Origin: Silvibacterium bohemicum
Lineage (GTDB): Bacteria; Acidobacteriota; Terriglobia; Terriglobales; Acidobacteriaceae
Assembly (NCBI RefSeq): GCF_001006305.1
Contig: NZ_LBHJ01000004.1
Span: forward strand, 310,001 to 374,000
Direction: 5' to 3'
Length of the DNA stretch: 64,000 bases
Below, one piece after another: positions 47,655 through 55,990 of the stretch. Under the pieces are notes generated by a model. It saw only the letters and a list, made by a program, of their open reading frames with translations. It did no database searches and was not told the origin of the DNA. Position numbers and translations under genes: made by a program. The stretch's first letter is position 1, and each line of letters opens with the position of its first letter.

Positions 47655-48815
47655 ATGACAGTTTCTCCAGAAAGACATAAGTTTCTGCTTCTCGACGTGT
47701 TGCGCGGGTTAGCTGCCGTATTGGTTGTAGGACGCCATATACCAGACACACTTAACAAAAGCCTCGTCCCCTTTGGCAGCTATCTCTGCGTCGACTTATT
47801 TTTCTGCCTTAGTGGGTTTGTGATTGCCTACTCCTACCAGGATCGACTGGCAGATAGGATGGATTTCTCATCCTTCAGCCTGGCGCGCCTGATCCGTCTT
47901 TATCCGCTCTACTTCCTCGGATTGCTATTGGGCGCCTGCTTCAAACTTATGGGGATCGTGCTAACTTTAAGCGGAAGGCAGGAAGTATATCCGGGGCCGG
48001 GGCTACTACAACATTTTATTTCAGCATTTGGTATGGCCGTTCTGTTTCTTCCGAGCTTTTCAACTTCGCGAGTTGCAGCTACTCCGTTCTCTTTCAATCC
48101 GCCATCCTGGTCCTTGTTCTATGAACTGGTAGCCAATTTTGTTTTTGCGATGTTAGTGCGGCGGCGTCTGGCGTCGAATGCGTCGGTTGTGGGCCTGATG
48201 ACCTTATGCTTAGGTGTGCTCAGCGTATGGAGCCTGATATACGCCACGACTCTCGATAATGGGGTGCTTCCCGGAACCTATTCCATTGGCTTTGCCCGAG
48301 TCGGATATTCGTTCTTCGCGGGAGTTTTGTTGTTCCGGATCTATCGCGCCGGAGTGCGGATAGAAATCAAAGGCCTGTCGCTGATTCTGACGACACTTGT
48401 TCTGCTCACAGGCACCGGTATCCTGCTCGCGATCCGCGTCCCCAAATCTATCGACGGCATCTATGGTCTCGCGATGATCGGGATCATTATCCCCACAATT
48501 GTTTGGGTGGCCGCCTGCTGCAATGTAGGAGATCGATTCCGACCTACCGCCGCACTTATGGGTGAGGTCTCGTATCCTCTCTACGTCATCCATATGCCGC
48601 TGCTCTTCTTCGTCGCGGCGGCGTCGAAGAGCAGGCCAGGCTGGGCCTTGAGTCCCTACACTGCCCTTTTGCTGATACCGATGTTGTGCCTGCTGTCATT
48701 CTGGATTTCGCGAAACTTCGACAGGCCTATCAGGATGGCACTTAACAGGAGGCTCAGCCAAAAACGAGCACTCACAAGTCCCTTGCCAGCGGTGGCCGAT
48801 GTTTCAATGAGCTGA
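47655..48815 (+). CDS. Membrane O-acyltransferase (acyltransferase family 3)
   Basis: Inner-membrane protein of 386 residues with about ten hydrophobic segments. The start RHKFLLLDVLRGLAAVLVVGRHI carries the catalytic-region His of this family, followed by YLCVDLFFCLSGFVIAYSY. The C-terminal GEVSYPLYVIHMPLLFFVA is also typical. Such enzymes move acetyl, succinyl or other acyl groups onto extracellular polysaccharides, lipid A, peptidoglycan or antibiotics. AAGGGG precedes the ATG. No other polysaccharide gene is adjacent. Codon choice and the upstream spacer look AT-richer than neighbours, a mild hint of separate origin. Confidence 0.88.
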   Translation: MTVSPERHKFLLLDVLRGLAAVLVVGRHIPDTLNKSLVPFGSYLCVDLFFCLSGFVIAYSYQDRLADRMDFSSFSLARLIRLYPLYFLGLLLGACFKLMGIVLTLSGRQEVYPGPGLLQHFISAFGMAVLFLPSFSTSRVAATPFSFNPPSWSLFYELVANFVFAMLVRRRLASNASVVGLMTLCLGVLSVWSLIYATTLDNGVLPGTYSIGFARVGYSFFAGVLLFRIYRAGVRIEIKGLSLILTTLVLLTGTGILLAIRVPKSIDGIYGLAMIGIIIPTIVWVAACCNVGDRFRPTAALMGEVSYPLYVIHMPLLFFVAAASKSRPGWALSPYTALLLIPMLCLLSFWISRNFDRPIRMALNRRLSQKRALTSPLPAVADVSMS

Positions 48816-48929
48816 CCGTCGTTTCGCTTCTTTGGATCGGTTCCAGCCGAGCCTCAAGGTATTTCAAGGCTGCGCCAAGGCTAACCCTTTGCTGAACCGA
48901 CGAAGGGCAGTACGATTGTGGATATTAGG

Positions 48930-49181
48930 CTACTTGCGCGGTAGAGATCCAGAGTCCGGCTCGTTCATTGCGCGTAGAAGGCGATCCCGCAGGCTAGCGG
49001 GGGCGGAATAAAGGGGCCGCGATCGGCGTAGAACGCGGGATAACTCTTTTTCCGCCTCGAGCGTTTCTCTGCAGTTTTCGCAGAGTTCTAGATGGGTGCG
49101 TAGTTCGTCGGCTTGCGAGACACACAGCTCTTTATCGAGATGAAGCAGAATGTTCTCGCGATAGTCAACGCAATCCCTCAT
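48930..49181 (-). CDS. Zinc-binding anti-sigma factor
   Basis: An 83-residue protein with the zinc-finger anti-sigma motif HLELCENC (H-x3-C-x2-C) and upstream Cys/His residues, as in ZAS-domain anti-sigma factors such as RsrA. There is no membrane segment, so it is a soluble, possibly redox-responsive partner. Its start overlaps the 3' end of the ECF sigma gene by 17 bp, the usual coupling of a sigma/anti-sigma pair. It would bind the sigma factor and release it on zinc loss or thiol oxidation. Confidence 0.88.
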   Translation of the reverse strand: MRDCVDYRENILLHLDKELCVSQADELRTHLELCENCRETLEAEKELSRVLRRSRPLYSAPASLRDRLLRAMNEPDSGSLPRK

Positions 49182-49728
49182 TTCGCACTTTCCCCACGGA
49201 CGATTCGGGCTTCGTCAAAGTAAGAAGTTCGCGAAGCTTCGCACGTGCTCTTGCCAGCCGCGACATCACTGTCCCTACGGGGCAGTCTAGGAGGCCAGCA
49301 ATCTCATGATACGGTAATTCCTCGAATTCTCGCAGCAAAATGATCTCGCGAAATTTGGCCGGCAGTTTCTGAATTGCCGCGCGTACTTGTTCTCCCTCAG
49401 TCTTGCTCACTAAGGCAGCGTAGGAGTCTGGAGATGGCTCCGCTATCTCTCTTGCCGAACCATCTTCTCCATCGATCCAGGAGATTTCAGGACCGGTGCG
49501 CCGCTTCCTGAGCTGATTGAGCCATGCGTTCCGCAAAATCTTAAAGAACCAGCCCTTGACGTTGCTTTCCGGCCGCAGTCTCTTCATTGCTGGCATCGCG
49601 CGGACGTAAGTCTCCTGGACCAGATCCTCAGCCTCCGCATGGTTGCGGGTCAGAACCATTGCGTAGCTGTACAGTCCATCCAAGTATTCGATGCCTGTCG
49701 TTTCCGAATCGTAGTGTGGGTAGGACAT
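49165..49728 (-). CDS. ECF-type RNA polymerase sigma factor
   Basis: A 187-residue sigma-70 family protein with region 2 (YSYAMVLTRNHAEAEDLVQETYVRAM, then KGWFFKILRNAWLNQLRK) and region 4 (AIQKLPAKFREIILLREFEELPYHEIAGLLDCPVGTVMSRLARARAKL). It directs transcription of a stress regulon and is paired with the overlapping zinc-type anti-sigma gene, resembling SigR/RsrA-like pairs. The start ATG at 49728 has AGGAAG 8 nt upstream. A GGTAAC...CGTG element just upstream may be its own promoter. Confidence 0.92.
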   Translation of the reverse strand: MSYPHYDSETTGIEYLDGLYSYAMVLTRNHAEAEDLVQETYVRAMPAMKRLRPESNVKGWFFKILRNAWLNQLRKRRTGPEISWIDGEDGSAREIAEPSPDSYAALVSKTEGEQVRAAIQKLPAKFREIILLREFEELPYHEIAGLLDCPVGTVMSRLARARAKLRELLTLTKPESSVGKVRNEGLR

Positions 49729-49764
49729 AATGTGCACTTCCTATGCGATTACAACGTGACTTTG

Positions 49765-49791
49765 CACGGTTGATGACAATGAGTCGTTACC
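49765..49791 (-). promoter_or_regulatory. Possible ECF-dependent autoregulatory promoter
   Basis: Minus strand GGTAAC (49791-49786), 17-bp spacer, CGTG (49768-49765), starting about 35 bp upstream of the ECF gene. The AAC core at -35 and CGT at -10 fit many ECF promoters, but this is one short match. Confidence 0.35.
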
Positions 49792-49899
49792 TGATAAAGC
49801 CGTCGAGTTAGCAATCATGATCTCGATGCAGATAACGGTAGTAAGAACTGCATATTTCGATCGAAACATAACTTCGTTAGAGAAACAGTAGTGGCGCTT

Positions 49900-49995
49900 T
49901 TACAGGCAGACGACGATAAACCAGAGGAGCAAGTTCACGATTTCGAATTTATCCAGCCCGGGCATTTGAAGCTTTTGAGGCAACCGCATCTTCAT
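49900..49995 (-). CDS. 31-residue membrane peptide
   Basis: ATG at 49995 to TAA ending at 49900. The peptide starts with a basic, amphipathic part (MKMRLPQKLQMPGLDKF) and ends in a strongly hydrophobic segment (IVNLLLWFIVVCL). AGGAGA lies 7 nt before the start. It sits between the tandem rhodanese gene and the ECF sigma gene, all on the same strand. No family was recognised. It could be a small membrane regulator linked to this stress locus; expression is unproven. Confidence 0.5.
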   Translation of the reverse strand: MKMRLPQKLQMPGLDKFEIVNLLLWFIVVCL

Positions 49996-50070
49996 AGCGT
50001 TCTCTCCTGTACTTAAGAGTGCGCAGAAGGACTGGAATATCGATCACCTATTCCTGTTACAAAATAACTT

Positions 50071-50769
50071 TTAGGGAATTCTCCGAATGAGGCGCAAAGA
50101 CGATTCGCTCCGCTCGACCTGGGGCGTTTCCGGCGGAGTATCGCAGGCCTGCAATTCCTGAACGCTGCCCGTCAAAATACCGATATGGCCTGTGCATTCG
50201 CGTGACAACAGGCTGGCCGCGATTGTCGCGCGATATCCGTCCTGGCAGTAGACAAAAATTGGCCTGGAAGGATCGATCAATCTTGTTCGTGGGTTCAGTT
50301 CAAGCAGAGGCACGGAGATCGCGCCAGACAATTGTCCCTGCAACCATTCTGCCCGGCTGCGGACGTCGATAATTTGCGGCGGCCAATCTGCTCGCGGAGC
50401 GCGGATATCCTCACACTGATAGATGGGCAGGCTGCCGAGCTCTATCCCAGTCTGTTGCCACTGTTCCTTGTCTGCCAGAGCATACCCGTCGACATTTTCA
50501 AGACCAACTCTGGCCAAACGGCTCTGTGCCTCTTGTGCACTATTCTCATCTTCGGCAATGAGCAGAATTCTTTGCGAGGGGCGCAGCAGGATTGCGGCCC
50601 AGCTCGAAAATGACCCCATGAGACCGATTTGCATGGATCCAACGATGTGGAAGGAGGCAAATTTTTCTGTCGGTCGCGTATCCAAAATAAGAGCGCCTCG
50701 GTGTCGTTCTTTCTCGAGTCGCCCTGCCGTTAGCTGCTGAAGTTGTGACGGTTCCGGCAAGTGATCCAC
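50071..50769 (-). CDS. Tandem rhodanese-domain protein
   Basis: A 232-residue cytoplasmic protein with two rhodanese folds. The first (about 15-115) has ILDTRPTEKFASFHIVGSM and the GSFSSWAAILLRPSQRILLIAEDE loop but no active-site Cys. The second (about 125-225) has the active-site Cys in FVYCQDGYRA and DVRSRAEWLQGQLSGAISVPLLEL. This order and the GSFSSWA loop match the C-terminal half of metallo-beta-lactamase/rhodanese fusion (persulfide dioxygenase-like) proteins, yet no MBL domain is present. It may transfer sulfane sulfur. GTG at 50769 abuts GAGGAG; TTG at 50760 is an alternative start. Confidence 0.85.
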   Translation of the reverse strand: MDHLPEPSQLQQLTAGRLEKERHRGALILDTRPTEKFASFHIVGSMQIGLMGSFSSWAAILLRPSQRILLIAEDENSAQEAQSRLARVGLENVDGYALADKEQWQQTGIELGSLPIYQCEDIRAPRADWPPQIIDVRSRAEWLQGQLSGAISVPLLELNPRTRLIDPSRPIFVYCQDGYRATIAASLLSRECTGHIGILTGSVQELQACDTPPETPQVERSESSLRLIRRIP

Positions 50770-50781
50770 TCCTCTCTCTAC

Positions 50782-50803
50782 ATATGCGCAAGAGCTCGCA
50801 TAT
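50782..50803. promoter_or_regulatory. Inverted repeat upstream of the rhodanese gene
   Basis: ATATGCG and CGCATAT, perfect 7-bp arms 8 bp apart, directly before the rhodanese ribosome site. A second small palindrome, GTGAC-C-GTCAC, lies at 50814-50824. Either may be an operator. Confidence 0.35.
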
Positions 50804-50829
50804 TTCGATCACCGTGACCGTCACTTTTT

Positions 50830-53634
50830 TTATTTTTTTGTCACCGCCTGTTGAGGGACGGCCGCCGGCTCTCTGAGAAAAGCTTCCACCTTGTGCCGTT
50901 CGCGTTCGCTTTCCGGCGTGGCGGCCCCACGCTTGTTCCACATAGACCACACTTCGGCGCTTTTCGTATACCAGGTGCGCGACTCGGCATCAGCCGCGAG
51001 TCGCTCTGTTGAAGAGAGTTTGCGGTCCATGGCGACCCGACGCGGCACCGCGCCCTCGCTTTCATAGCAGAATCCTAGATCTCGCAAAACCAACAGGCTT
51101 GGCGAGTTCACACTGAACGCATCAAGAAAGGGCAAGGCTGCGTTCGCGTATTGTCGGGCTGCGGGGAGATCGTTCGCCGCCAGTTTTACATCGCTCAGCT
51201 TGCAATACGACCTCATAAGGTGAAGCCGTCCATGGGGACTTGATTCTGCGAATTCCTGCCTTATGACATTTGCTTCTTGGAGAAGGCGCAGGCGCTCGGA
51301 AGACTTCTCTTTTTTGACAAGCACTTCAGCCAGAGCTTCATCCCGTACTGCGAGCCAGTGTCGCGCCCCCGCCCCGTAAAGCGGAGACAGTTGCTTGGTC
51401 ATGGCAATAGACTTTCGATACCAGACGCTCGCGGTCTGTGGATTGCTCTGGCGGAAGGAATCGCCCATCGATGCGTAAACAAGAGCCAGGTCGTACTGCG
51501 CCTGGGCATTTTTGCCGTCGACTCCAACCAGCATCTGCGCGATCGAGAGAGCTTTACGTGAGTAAACCTGCGCCTGGGCTGAGTCGCTTACGTTCAAAAC
51601 ATCTCTGCCTGCCAGAGGAAAAACAATCTCCTCGCACGCGAGAAAGAGCGCTCGTTGGGCTCGCACCGATGACGGAAATTTTTGAACCAATGTTTCTGCA
51701 AGAGCAACGGCCTTCCGCTCGCTCGCAAGGGCTTCCGATTGGTTGCCCAATTCGTTGAGCGCCCTGCCCCGATCGAGATAGAGGTCGATCAGCATTCGGT
51801 CGTGATCTTCGACACCATTTGGAGCCTCTCCAAAGACCTGAAATGCCGAAGAATAATTTTCGAGCGCCTTATCAGGGTTAAGGCTGTTTAGATTGACATC
51901 GCCGATTCCGGCATAACTCGTTGCCAGGAGGCGCCTACGATTCGGGTCGTTAGGCTTCTGCTGCCAGAATTTGCGCGCCCAGGTAAGCCCCGCCTCATAG
52001 TTGTCATTTGCGGCATGCAGATTTCCCAGAAAGGACTCGATGCTGCCCAGTCGCTGATAGGTTTCAATTACAGCTTCGGTGCTTTCGTCTCCGGGCATGC
52101 GAGCTTGCGCTTCGAGAGCTATTCGCGAAGCTTCCTGATAACTGGTAACGGCTGTTCCGGAGTTGCCCAAATTCGCGACCAGGGGTGATCCTTCCAGATC
52201 GCCGACGCGTACATAGGCTTTTGATAATTCAAGCAATAACCGAGGATCGCTTCCGGTTGTCTTCCGCAATTCGCCCAGGTAGCTGAGAGCGCTCTGAAAA
52301 AGCGCTGCCTGCGTTTCGGTGGAGGCCGACGAATGCTGAAGCTTGTCCGTCATGTCCAGAATTGCTGAATCGGCAAGCGTTCGAACTTGCTTGACCCGGC
52401 GATCAACCCTGCGGGATTGCCTCCAGTAGAGAAAAAAAAGACTACTAAGAATCACAGCGATTGCGCACGCCGCAAATACGGCAGCCTTATGCCGCCGAAC
52501 AAACTTGTTCAAAACATAGACTGGGGTTGTCTTTCTCGCCGAGACCGGTTTTCCCTGGAGATAACGAGACAAGTCCTCATTAAAATGCTCGACTGTAAGG
52601 TAGCGCCGAGACGGATCAATATCCATTGCCTTCAAGACAATGCTGTCCAGATCTCCCGACAGTTCTTTTCTTACCTCGTTCGATATATTCAAAGCCGAAC
52701 TTGGTTTCCGGCCTCCCTGCTCAGCGATAACTCGATCAGCTGCAGCCGATGAAAGGTTATCCAGCGTATAAGGACGTGAACCGGTGAGCAATTCAAACAG
52801 CAAGACTCCGAGAGAATAGATATCCGTTGCTGTTGTAAGTTGTTTTCCTTGTATCTGCTCCGGACTTGCATAGTCAGGAGTCATTCTCCTCAGGCTGGTT
52901 TCCGTTGGAGAGTTATCGCTCAAGACTAATTGCGGCGCCAGAGGCTTCGAAATTCCAAAGTCAATGAGCTTGACCATTCCGTCCGGCGTCACCATTACGT
53001 TGCTGGGTTTTATGTCGCGATGGATTATCAGCTTTTGATGCGAGTAGTGAACCGCGGAGCATACCGACTGAAACAGCTCAACGCGCTGCCGGATTGACAG
53101 GGCGCGGCCTTTGCTGGCCTGCGTGATCGGCTGGCCTTCTACATACTCCATTACGATGAATGGGCGACCGTCCTCAGTCTCGCCCCCATCAAGAATGGTT
53201 CCGATGCTGGGATGGTTCAGAGTTGCCAGGATCTGCCGCTCGGTACGAAACCGGTGAACCAGCTCCGGTGAGTCGTGCCCCCTGCGGATCGTTTTGATGG
53301 CCACGACTTGGAAATAGTGATCATCCGAGCGGACGGCGAGATAGACGATTCCCATTCCGCCACTGTCTAACTCGCGGACCAGGCGGTAGGGACCAAGTTG
53401 TAAACCCGTCTCTGAATGACTCGAAGCTTGTGCTGCCTCTTTAATGTCGTCCGCTATAAGAGAGCGGAGCGTTCTCTCGGAGTCATTGTCGCTTTCGAGC
53501 AGCGACTCGATCTCGGAGAGTAAGCCCTTATCGCTCTTGCAAGCGTTCTCCACGTAGCGCCTTCGCTCGGCAGGAGGCCGCTCCAGCGCACCTTGAAAAA
53601 TCTCTTCGACTAAGCTCCAACGATCACTCTTCAT
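50830..53634 (-). CDS. Transmembrane Ser/Thr protein kinase with extracytoplasmic TPR-like repeats
   Basis: A 934-residue Hanks-type kinase. The kinase domain (about 83-360) has the glycine loop LDSGGMGIVY, catalytic Lys114 (VVAIKTI), HRDIKPSN with Asp207, DFG Asp225 and the APE-like ASPEQ. A single membrane segment (about 385-404) is followed by roughly 500 residues of helical TPR-like repeats outside the cytoplasm, probably a sensor. The 5' end overlaps the upstream ECF sigma gene by 11 bp. Such ECF/kinase pairs are common in acidobacteria and planctomycetes; the kinase is thought to activate or tune its sigma factor by phosphorylation. The stimulus is unknown. Confidence 0.93.
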   Translation of the reverse strand: MKSDRWSLVEEIFQGALERPPAERRRYVENACKSDKGLLSEIESLLESDNDSERTLRSLIADDIKEAAQASSHSETGLQLGPYRLVRELDSGGMGIVYLAVRSDDHYFQVVAIKTIRRGHDSPELVHRFRTERQILATLNHPSIGTILDGGETEDGRPFIVMEYVEGQPITQASKGRALSIRQRVELFQSVCSAVHYSHQKLIIHRDIKPSNVMVTPDGMVKLIDFGISKPLAPQLVLSDNSPTETSLRRMTPDYASPEQIQGKQLTTATDIYSLGVLLFELLTGSRPYTLDNLSSAAADRVIAEQGGRKPSSALNISNEVRKELSGDLDSIVLKAMDIDPSRRYLTVEHFNEDLSRYLQGKPVSARKTTPVYVLNKFVRRHKAAVFAACAIAVILSSLFFLYWRQSRRVDRRVKQVRTLADSAILDMTDKLQHSSASTETQAALFQSALSYLGELRKTTGSDPRLLLELSKAYVRVGDLEGSPLVANLGNSGTAVTSYQEASRIALEAQARMPGDESTEAVIETYQRLGSIESFLGNLHAANDNYEAGLTWARKFWQQKPNDPNRRRLLATSYAGIGDVNLNSLNPDKALENYSSAFQVFGEAPNGVEDHDRMLIDLYLDRGRALNELGNQSEALASERKAVALAETLVQKFPSSVRAQRALFLACEEIVFPLAGRDVLNVSDSAQAQVYSRKALSIAQMLVGVDGKNAQAQYDLALVYASMGDSFRQSNPQTASVWYRKSIAMTKQLSPLYGAGARHWLAVRDEALAEVLVKKEKSSERLRLLQEANVIRQEFAESSPHGRLHLMRSYCKLSDVKLAANDLPAARQYANAALPFLDAFSVNSPSLLVLRDLGFCYESEGAVPRRVAMDRKLSSTERLAADAESRTWYTKSAEVWSMWNKRGAATPESERERHKVEAFLREPAAVPQQAVTKK

Positions 53635-54238
53635 CTTGTTTCATGCTGGGGCTTCGTGACATTTCGCGACGTATCCACGCTTGCCCGAGGCGAAGCTCAC
53701 GGCCGACAGTCGCTACTGAAATTCCCAGGACCAGACCTATCTCTTCGGTCGTCATTCCACCGAAAAACTTGAGCTCGATCGCCCGGCTCTTCCTTTCATC
53801 GATTTCTTCCAGTCTTCGGAGCGCGTCATCGAGCACAATCACATCAGGCGCCGGCTGTGCAGCAATATCCATTCCGGTTTGGAGGGTCACTTTGATGCCT
53901 CCTCCTCGCTTCTGCGCCAGGCGTTTTCGCGCATGCTCGATCAGCACACGTCTCATGGTGTTCGCAGCAATGGCGTAGAAATGCACGCGATTTTCAGCAT
54001 GCAACTTCGTCTGATCAGCTAAACGAAGATAAGCCTCATGAACTAAACCAGTGGGCTCAAGAGTATGCTCGCCGTATTCCCGTCTCAGGCGCGATCGCGC
54101 CAGGCGAAGCAAATCATCGTAGATGATGGGTGTGAGTTGCTCTAGGGCTGAATGGTCTCCCTGGCTCCAGCGCACGAGCAGGCCGGTTACGACATTTGAA
54201 CCGCCACGTGTTGTGTTGACAGAACCGCCATTTGACAT
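53624..54238 (-). CDS. ECF sigma factor paired with the Ser/Thr kinase
   Basis: A 204-residue sigma factor of the group often found beside Ser/Thr kinases. Region 2 is LARSRLRREYGEHTLEPTGLVHEAYLRLADQ, which has the TLEPTGLVHEAYLRL signature of this group, and region 4 is RKSRAIELKFFGGMTTEEIGLVLGISVATVGRELRLGQAWIRRE. No classical anti-sigma gene is near; control is probably by the kinase whose start overlaps this stop by 11 bp. Two 8-bp direct repeats with 11-bp periodicity lie 37-55 bp upstream of the start. Confidence 0.93.
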   Translation of the reverse strand: MSNGGSVNTTRGGSNVVTGLLVRWSQGDHSALEQLTPIIYDDLLRLARSRLRREYGEHTLEPTGLVHEAYLRLADQTKLHAENRVHFYAIAANTMRRVLIEHARKRLAQKRGGGIKVTLQTGMDIAAQPAPDVIVLDDALRRLEEIDERKSRAIELKFFGGMTTEEIGLVLGISVATVGRELRLGQAWIRREMSRSPSMKQDEE

Positions 54239-55055
54239 CCAAAAATATCTCTCTCTCGCCCTACCATGATTTTACCGGAAATGATCCGGAAATCAGGGTC
54301 TTTAAGCTCTCTACATCAAATGTCGTTTTAATAATTTCGGCGAAAAAGCTGAGCCTGAATAAGGATGAAGAGAATCCGTAAATACAAAGTGCGAGAGGCG
54401 TAGAATTTTTACATAAAGAAGAAATTTTCCAGACAATCGCGGGAATAAATATCCAGCTGATGTGTAACGCGCCGGATAAATGCTGGTCCGCAATGCCAAT
54501 TGCCTCTGAGTCAGAAATGGTGCCCTTGTCTGATAAACATAAAGGAACGCGCCCGTGGTTACCTCGCTACCGGCGGCGAGTTGATCGATAGCGACGATGC
54601 GATGAGTATCTCTATATAAGGTTGCATCGGAAACTAAGACGCTAACCGCAGCGCCAATTGCACATGACGCGATGGATTGGCGTTTGTGCTTCCGCTGAAC
54701 GGGCAAGCCGCCGCTGGGGGATAGGGCTCCGGTGCTCCTGTTGATGGTGCGTGCCGATGGAAGAGCCGGGGCCGATGTCGTTCGTTGCGTTCAACACATT
54801 GCGGAGCTACGCTCATCTGCAGCCCGCAGCAATCTGCTCGAATCGCCCGCTATGAATTAACGCCTCCTGCTAATCTTCGCATCCTGTTTTGAGACGCTTG
54901 ATTTCTTGCGCTCAACACCGCAATCGTCTCTCGCCGATTGGTTCAAATCATTCCCGAGTAAGAAGGAATAAAGGAAGCCGGTCGTTGGTTGTTATCACCA
55001 GAATTCAAATTTCTGGCTGAGCCGGTGCAGGCCTCAGTCATTCAAGGAGCCTCAT
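54239..55055. other. 817-bp intergenic stretch between the ECF operon and the glycine-rich gene
   Basis: No gene could be supported. Minus-strand open frames at 54311-54706 and 54634-54816 overlap one another, lack ribosome sites and show no familiar motif; they may be remains of a decayed gene. Near the ECF gene it carries the direct repeats described separately. The last 100 bp lead into the well-placed Shine-Dalgarno of the glycine-rich gene. Confidence 0.45.
54275..54293 (-). promoter_or_regulatory. Direct repeats upstream of the kinase-linked ECF gene
   Basis: CCGGAAAT occurs at 54275-54282 and 54286-54293, one helical turn (11 bp) apart. On the minus strand they precede a TAAAAT (54274-54269) that could be a -10. 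This is a candidate activator site or unusual promoter for the ECF/kinase operon. Confidence 0.4.
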
Positions 55056-55745
55056 ATGGGAATGTTAGGAATGATCGGTGATATGGGAGGAATGATGAAG
55101 GGCATGGACGAGCTCATGCAAGGGATGCAGGAGCTCGAGGGAGGAGCAGGGAGCGGCGGCGGACAGGGCGAACCTCCTTCCATGTCCGGCAGTCAAGGTC
55201 CGGGAGGCGGCCTGCAGGGGCTTGAGCAGGAGGTTCAGCAGGCGCTGCAGGGGCTGACCAGCGAGCTTGGCGGTGGGCAGAGTGGTGGTGGAGCCGGACA
55301 GGTCGGCGGCGGACAGGGAGGACAGGGCGGCGGCCTGGAGCAACTAGCTCAGGAATTACAGCAATTGCTCGGCGGACAAGGACAGGGTGGCGGCGCACCA
55401 TCCGCGGGCGGACAGGGCGGCGGTAGTGGTTCCCAACCCGCAGCCTTTAGCGGAAACGAATCTTCCGCGTTGCCGGACCTCAATAACCTGATATCGGATG
55501 CCTCCGGTGATTCGGGAAGCTCGCGTCCGACACACGTCGGCGGCGATCTTGAGCGCTTGCGCGGTGAAGTTCAGACTGCGATGCAGAACGGGCAAATGAG
55601 TGAACAATCGGGCGCAAAGGCTCTGGCAGACATAGGCAGCGGCAACATACAAGGTGTAGAGCAAGATCTGACCGGTACCAGTGGGCCTGTGACCCAGCAA
55701 GCGCAGGCTTCCGCAGATGGCAATCCCTTGGCAGCGATGATGTAA
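55056..55745 (+). CDS. Cysteine-free glycine-rich protein (harpin-like composition)
   Basis: A 229-residue protein with no signal peptide, no Cys, no Trp and a single Phe. It alternates glycine-rich linkers (GGGQGEPPS, GGQGGQGGG, GGQGQGGGAPS) with short amphipathic helices rich in Leu and Gln (GLEQEVQQALQGL, GLEQLAQELQQLLGG, LERLRGEVQTAMQNG), and starts with Met/Gly-rich MGMLGMIGDMGGMM. Composition and layout resemble harpins and type III translocon helper proteins, but no secretion system genes are present here. A good Shine-Dalgarno (AAGGAG) precedes the ATG. It may be exported, polymeric or membrane-active; function is unknown and low complexity weakens any homology claim. Confidence 0.7.
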   Translation: MGMLGMIGDMGGMMKGMDELMQGMQELEGGAGSGGGQGEPPSMSGSQGPGGGLQGLEQEVQQALQGLTSELGGGQSGGGAGQVGGGQGGQGGGLEQLAQELQQLLGGQGQGGGAPSAGGQGGGSGSQPAAFSGNESSALPDLNNLISDASGDSGSSRPTHVGGDLERLRGEVQTAMQNGQMSEQSGAKALADIGSGNIQGVEQDLTGTSGPVTQQAQASADGNPLAAMM

Positions 55746-55886
55746 CGCGGCTATCGCTGTGATTGGTGACCGCCGTCGGGGTGCGGAGAAGTAGGAACGC
55801 ATGAGCGTTTCAACTTCTCCACATCCCATATTTATTTCTGGCAGCAGTGCTTGCGGTGATCGGGGTTTATAACCACACCAAGAAAT

Positions 55887-55922
55887 GCGATTGAGCCGCG
55901 TTAGCTGGAGCGGCTCAATCGC
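55887..55922. repeat. Perfect 13-bp inverted repeat between convergent genes
   Basis: GCGATTGAGCCGC and its exact complement flank a 10-nt loop, between the glycine-rich gene and peptide deformylase. There is no T-run on either side. Likely a transcription stop or mRNA-end stabiliser for both genes. Confidence 0.7.
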
Positions 55923-55990
55923 GAATCACTACAACTCTCCCGAAAGCTGCGACGGAAACCACAGAACTATTGCGCCGTTGCCAGCCGCCG

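Noticed and set aside
54311-54816. Two overlapping minus-strand frames in the 817-bp gap
   Set aside because: No ribosome site, no familiar motif, and odd composition; at most a gene relic.
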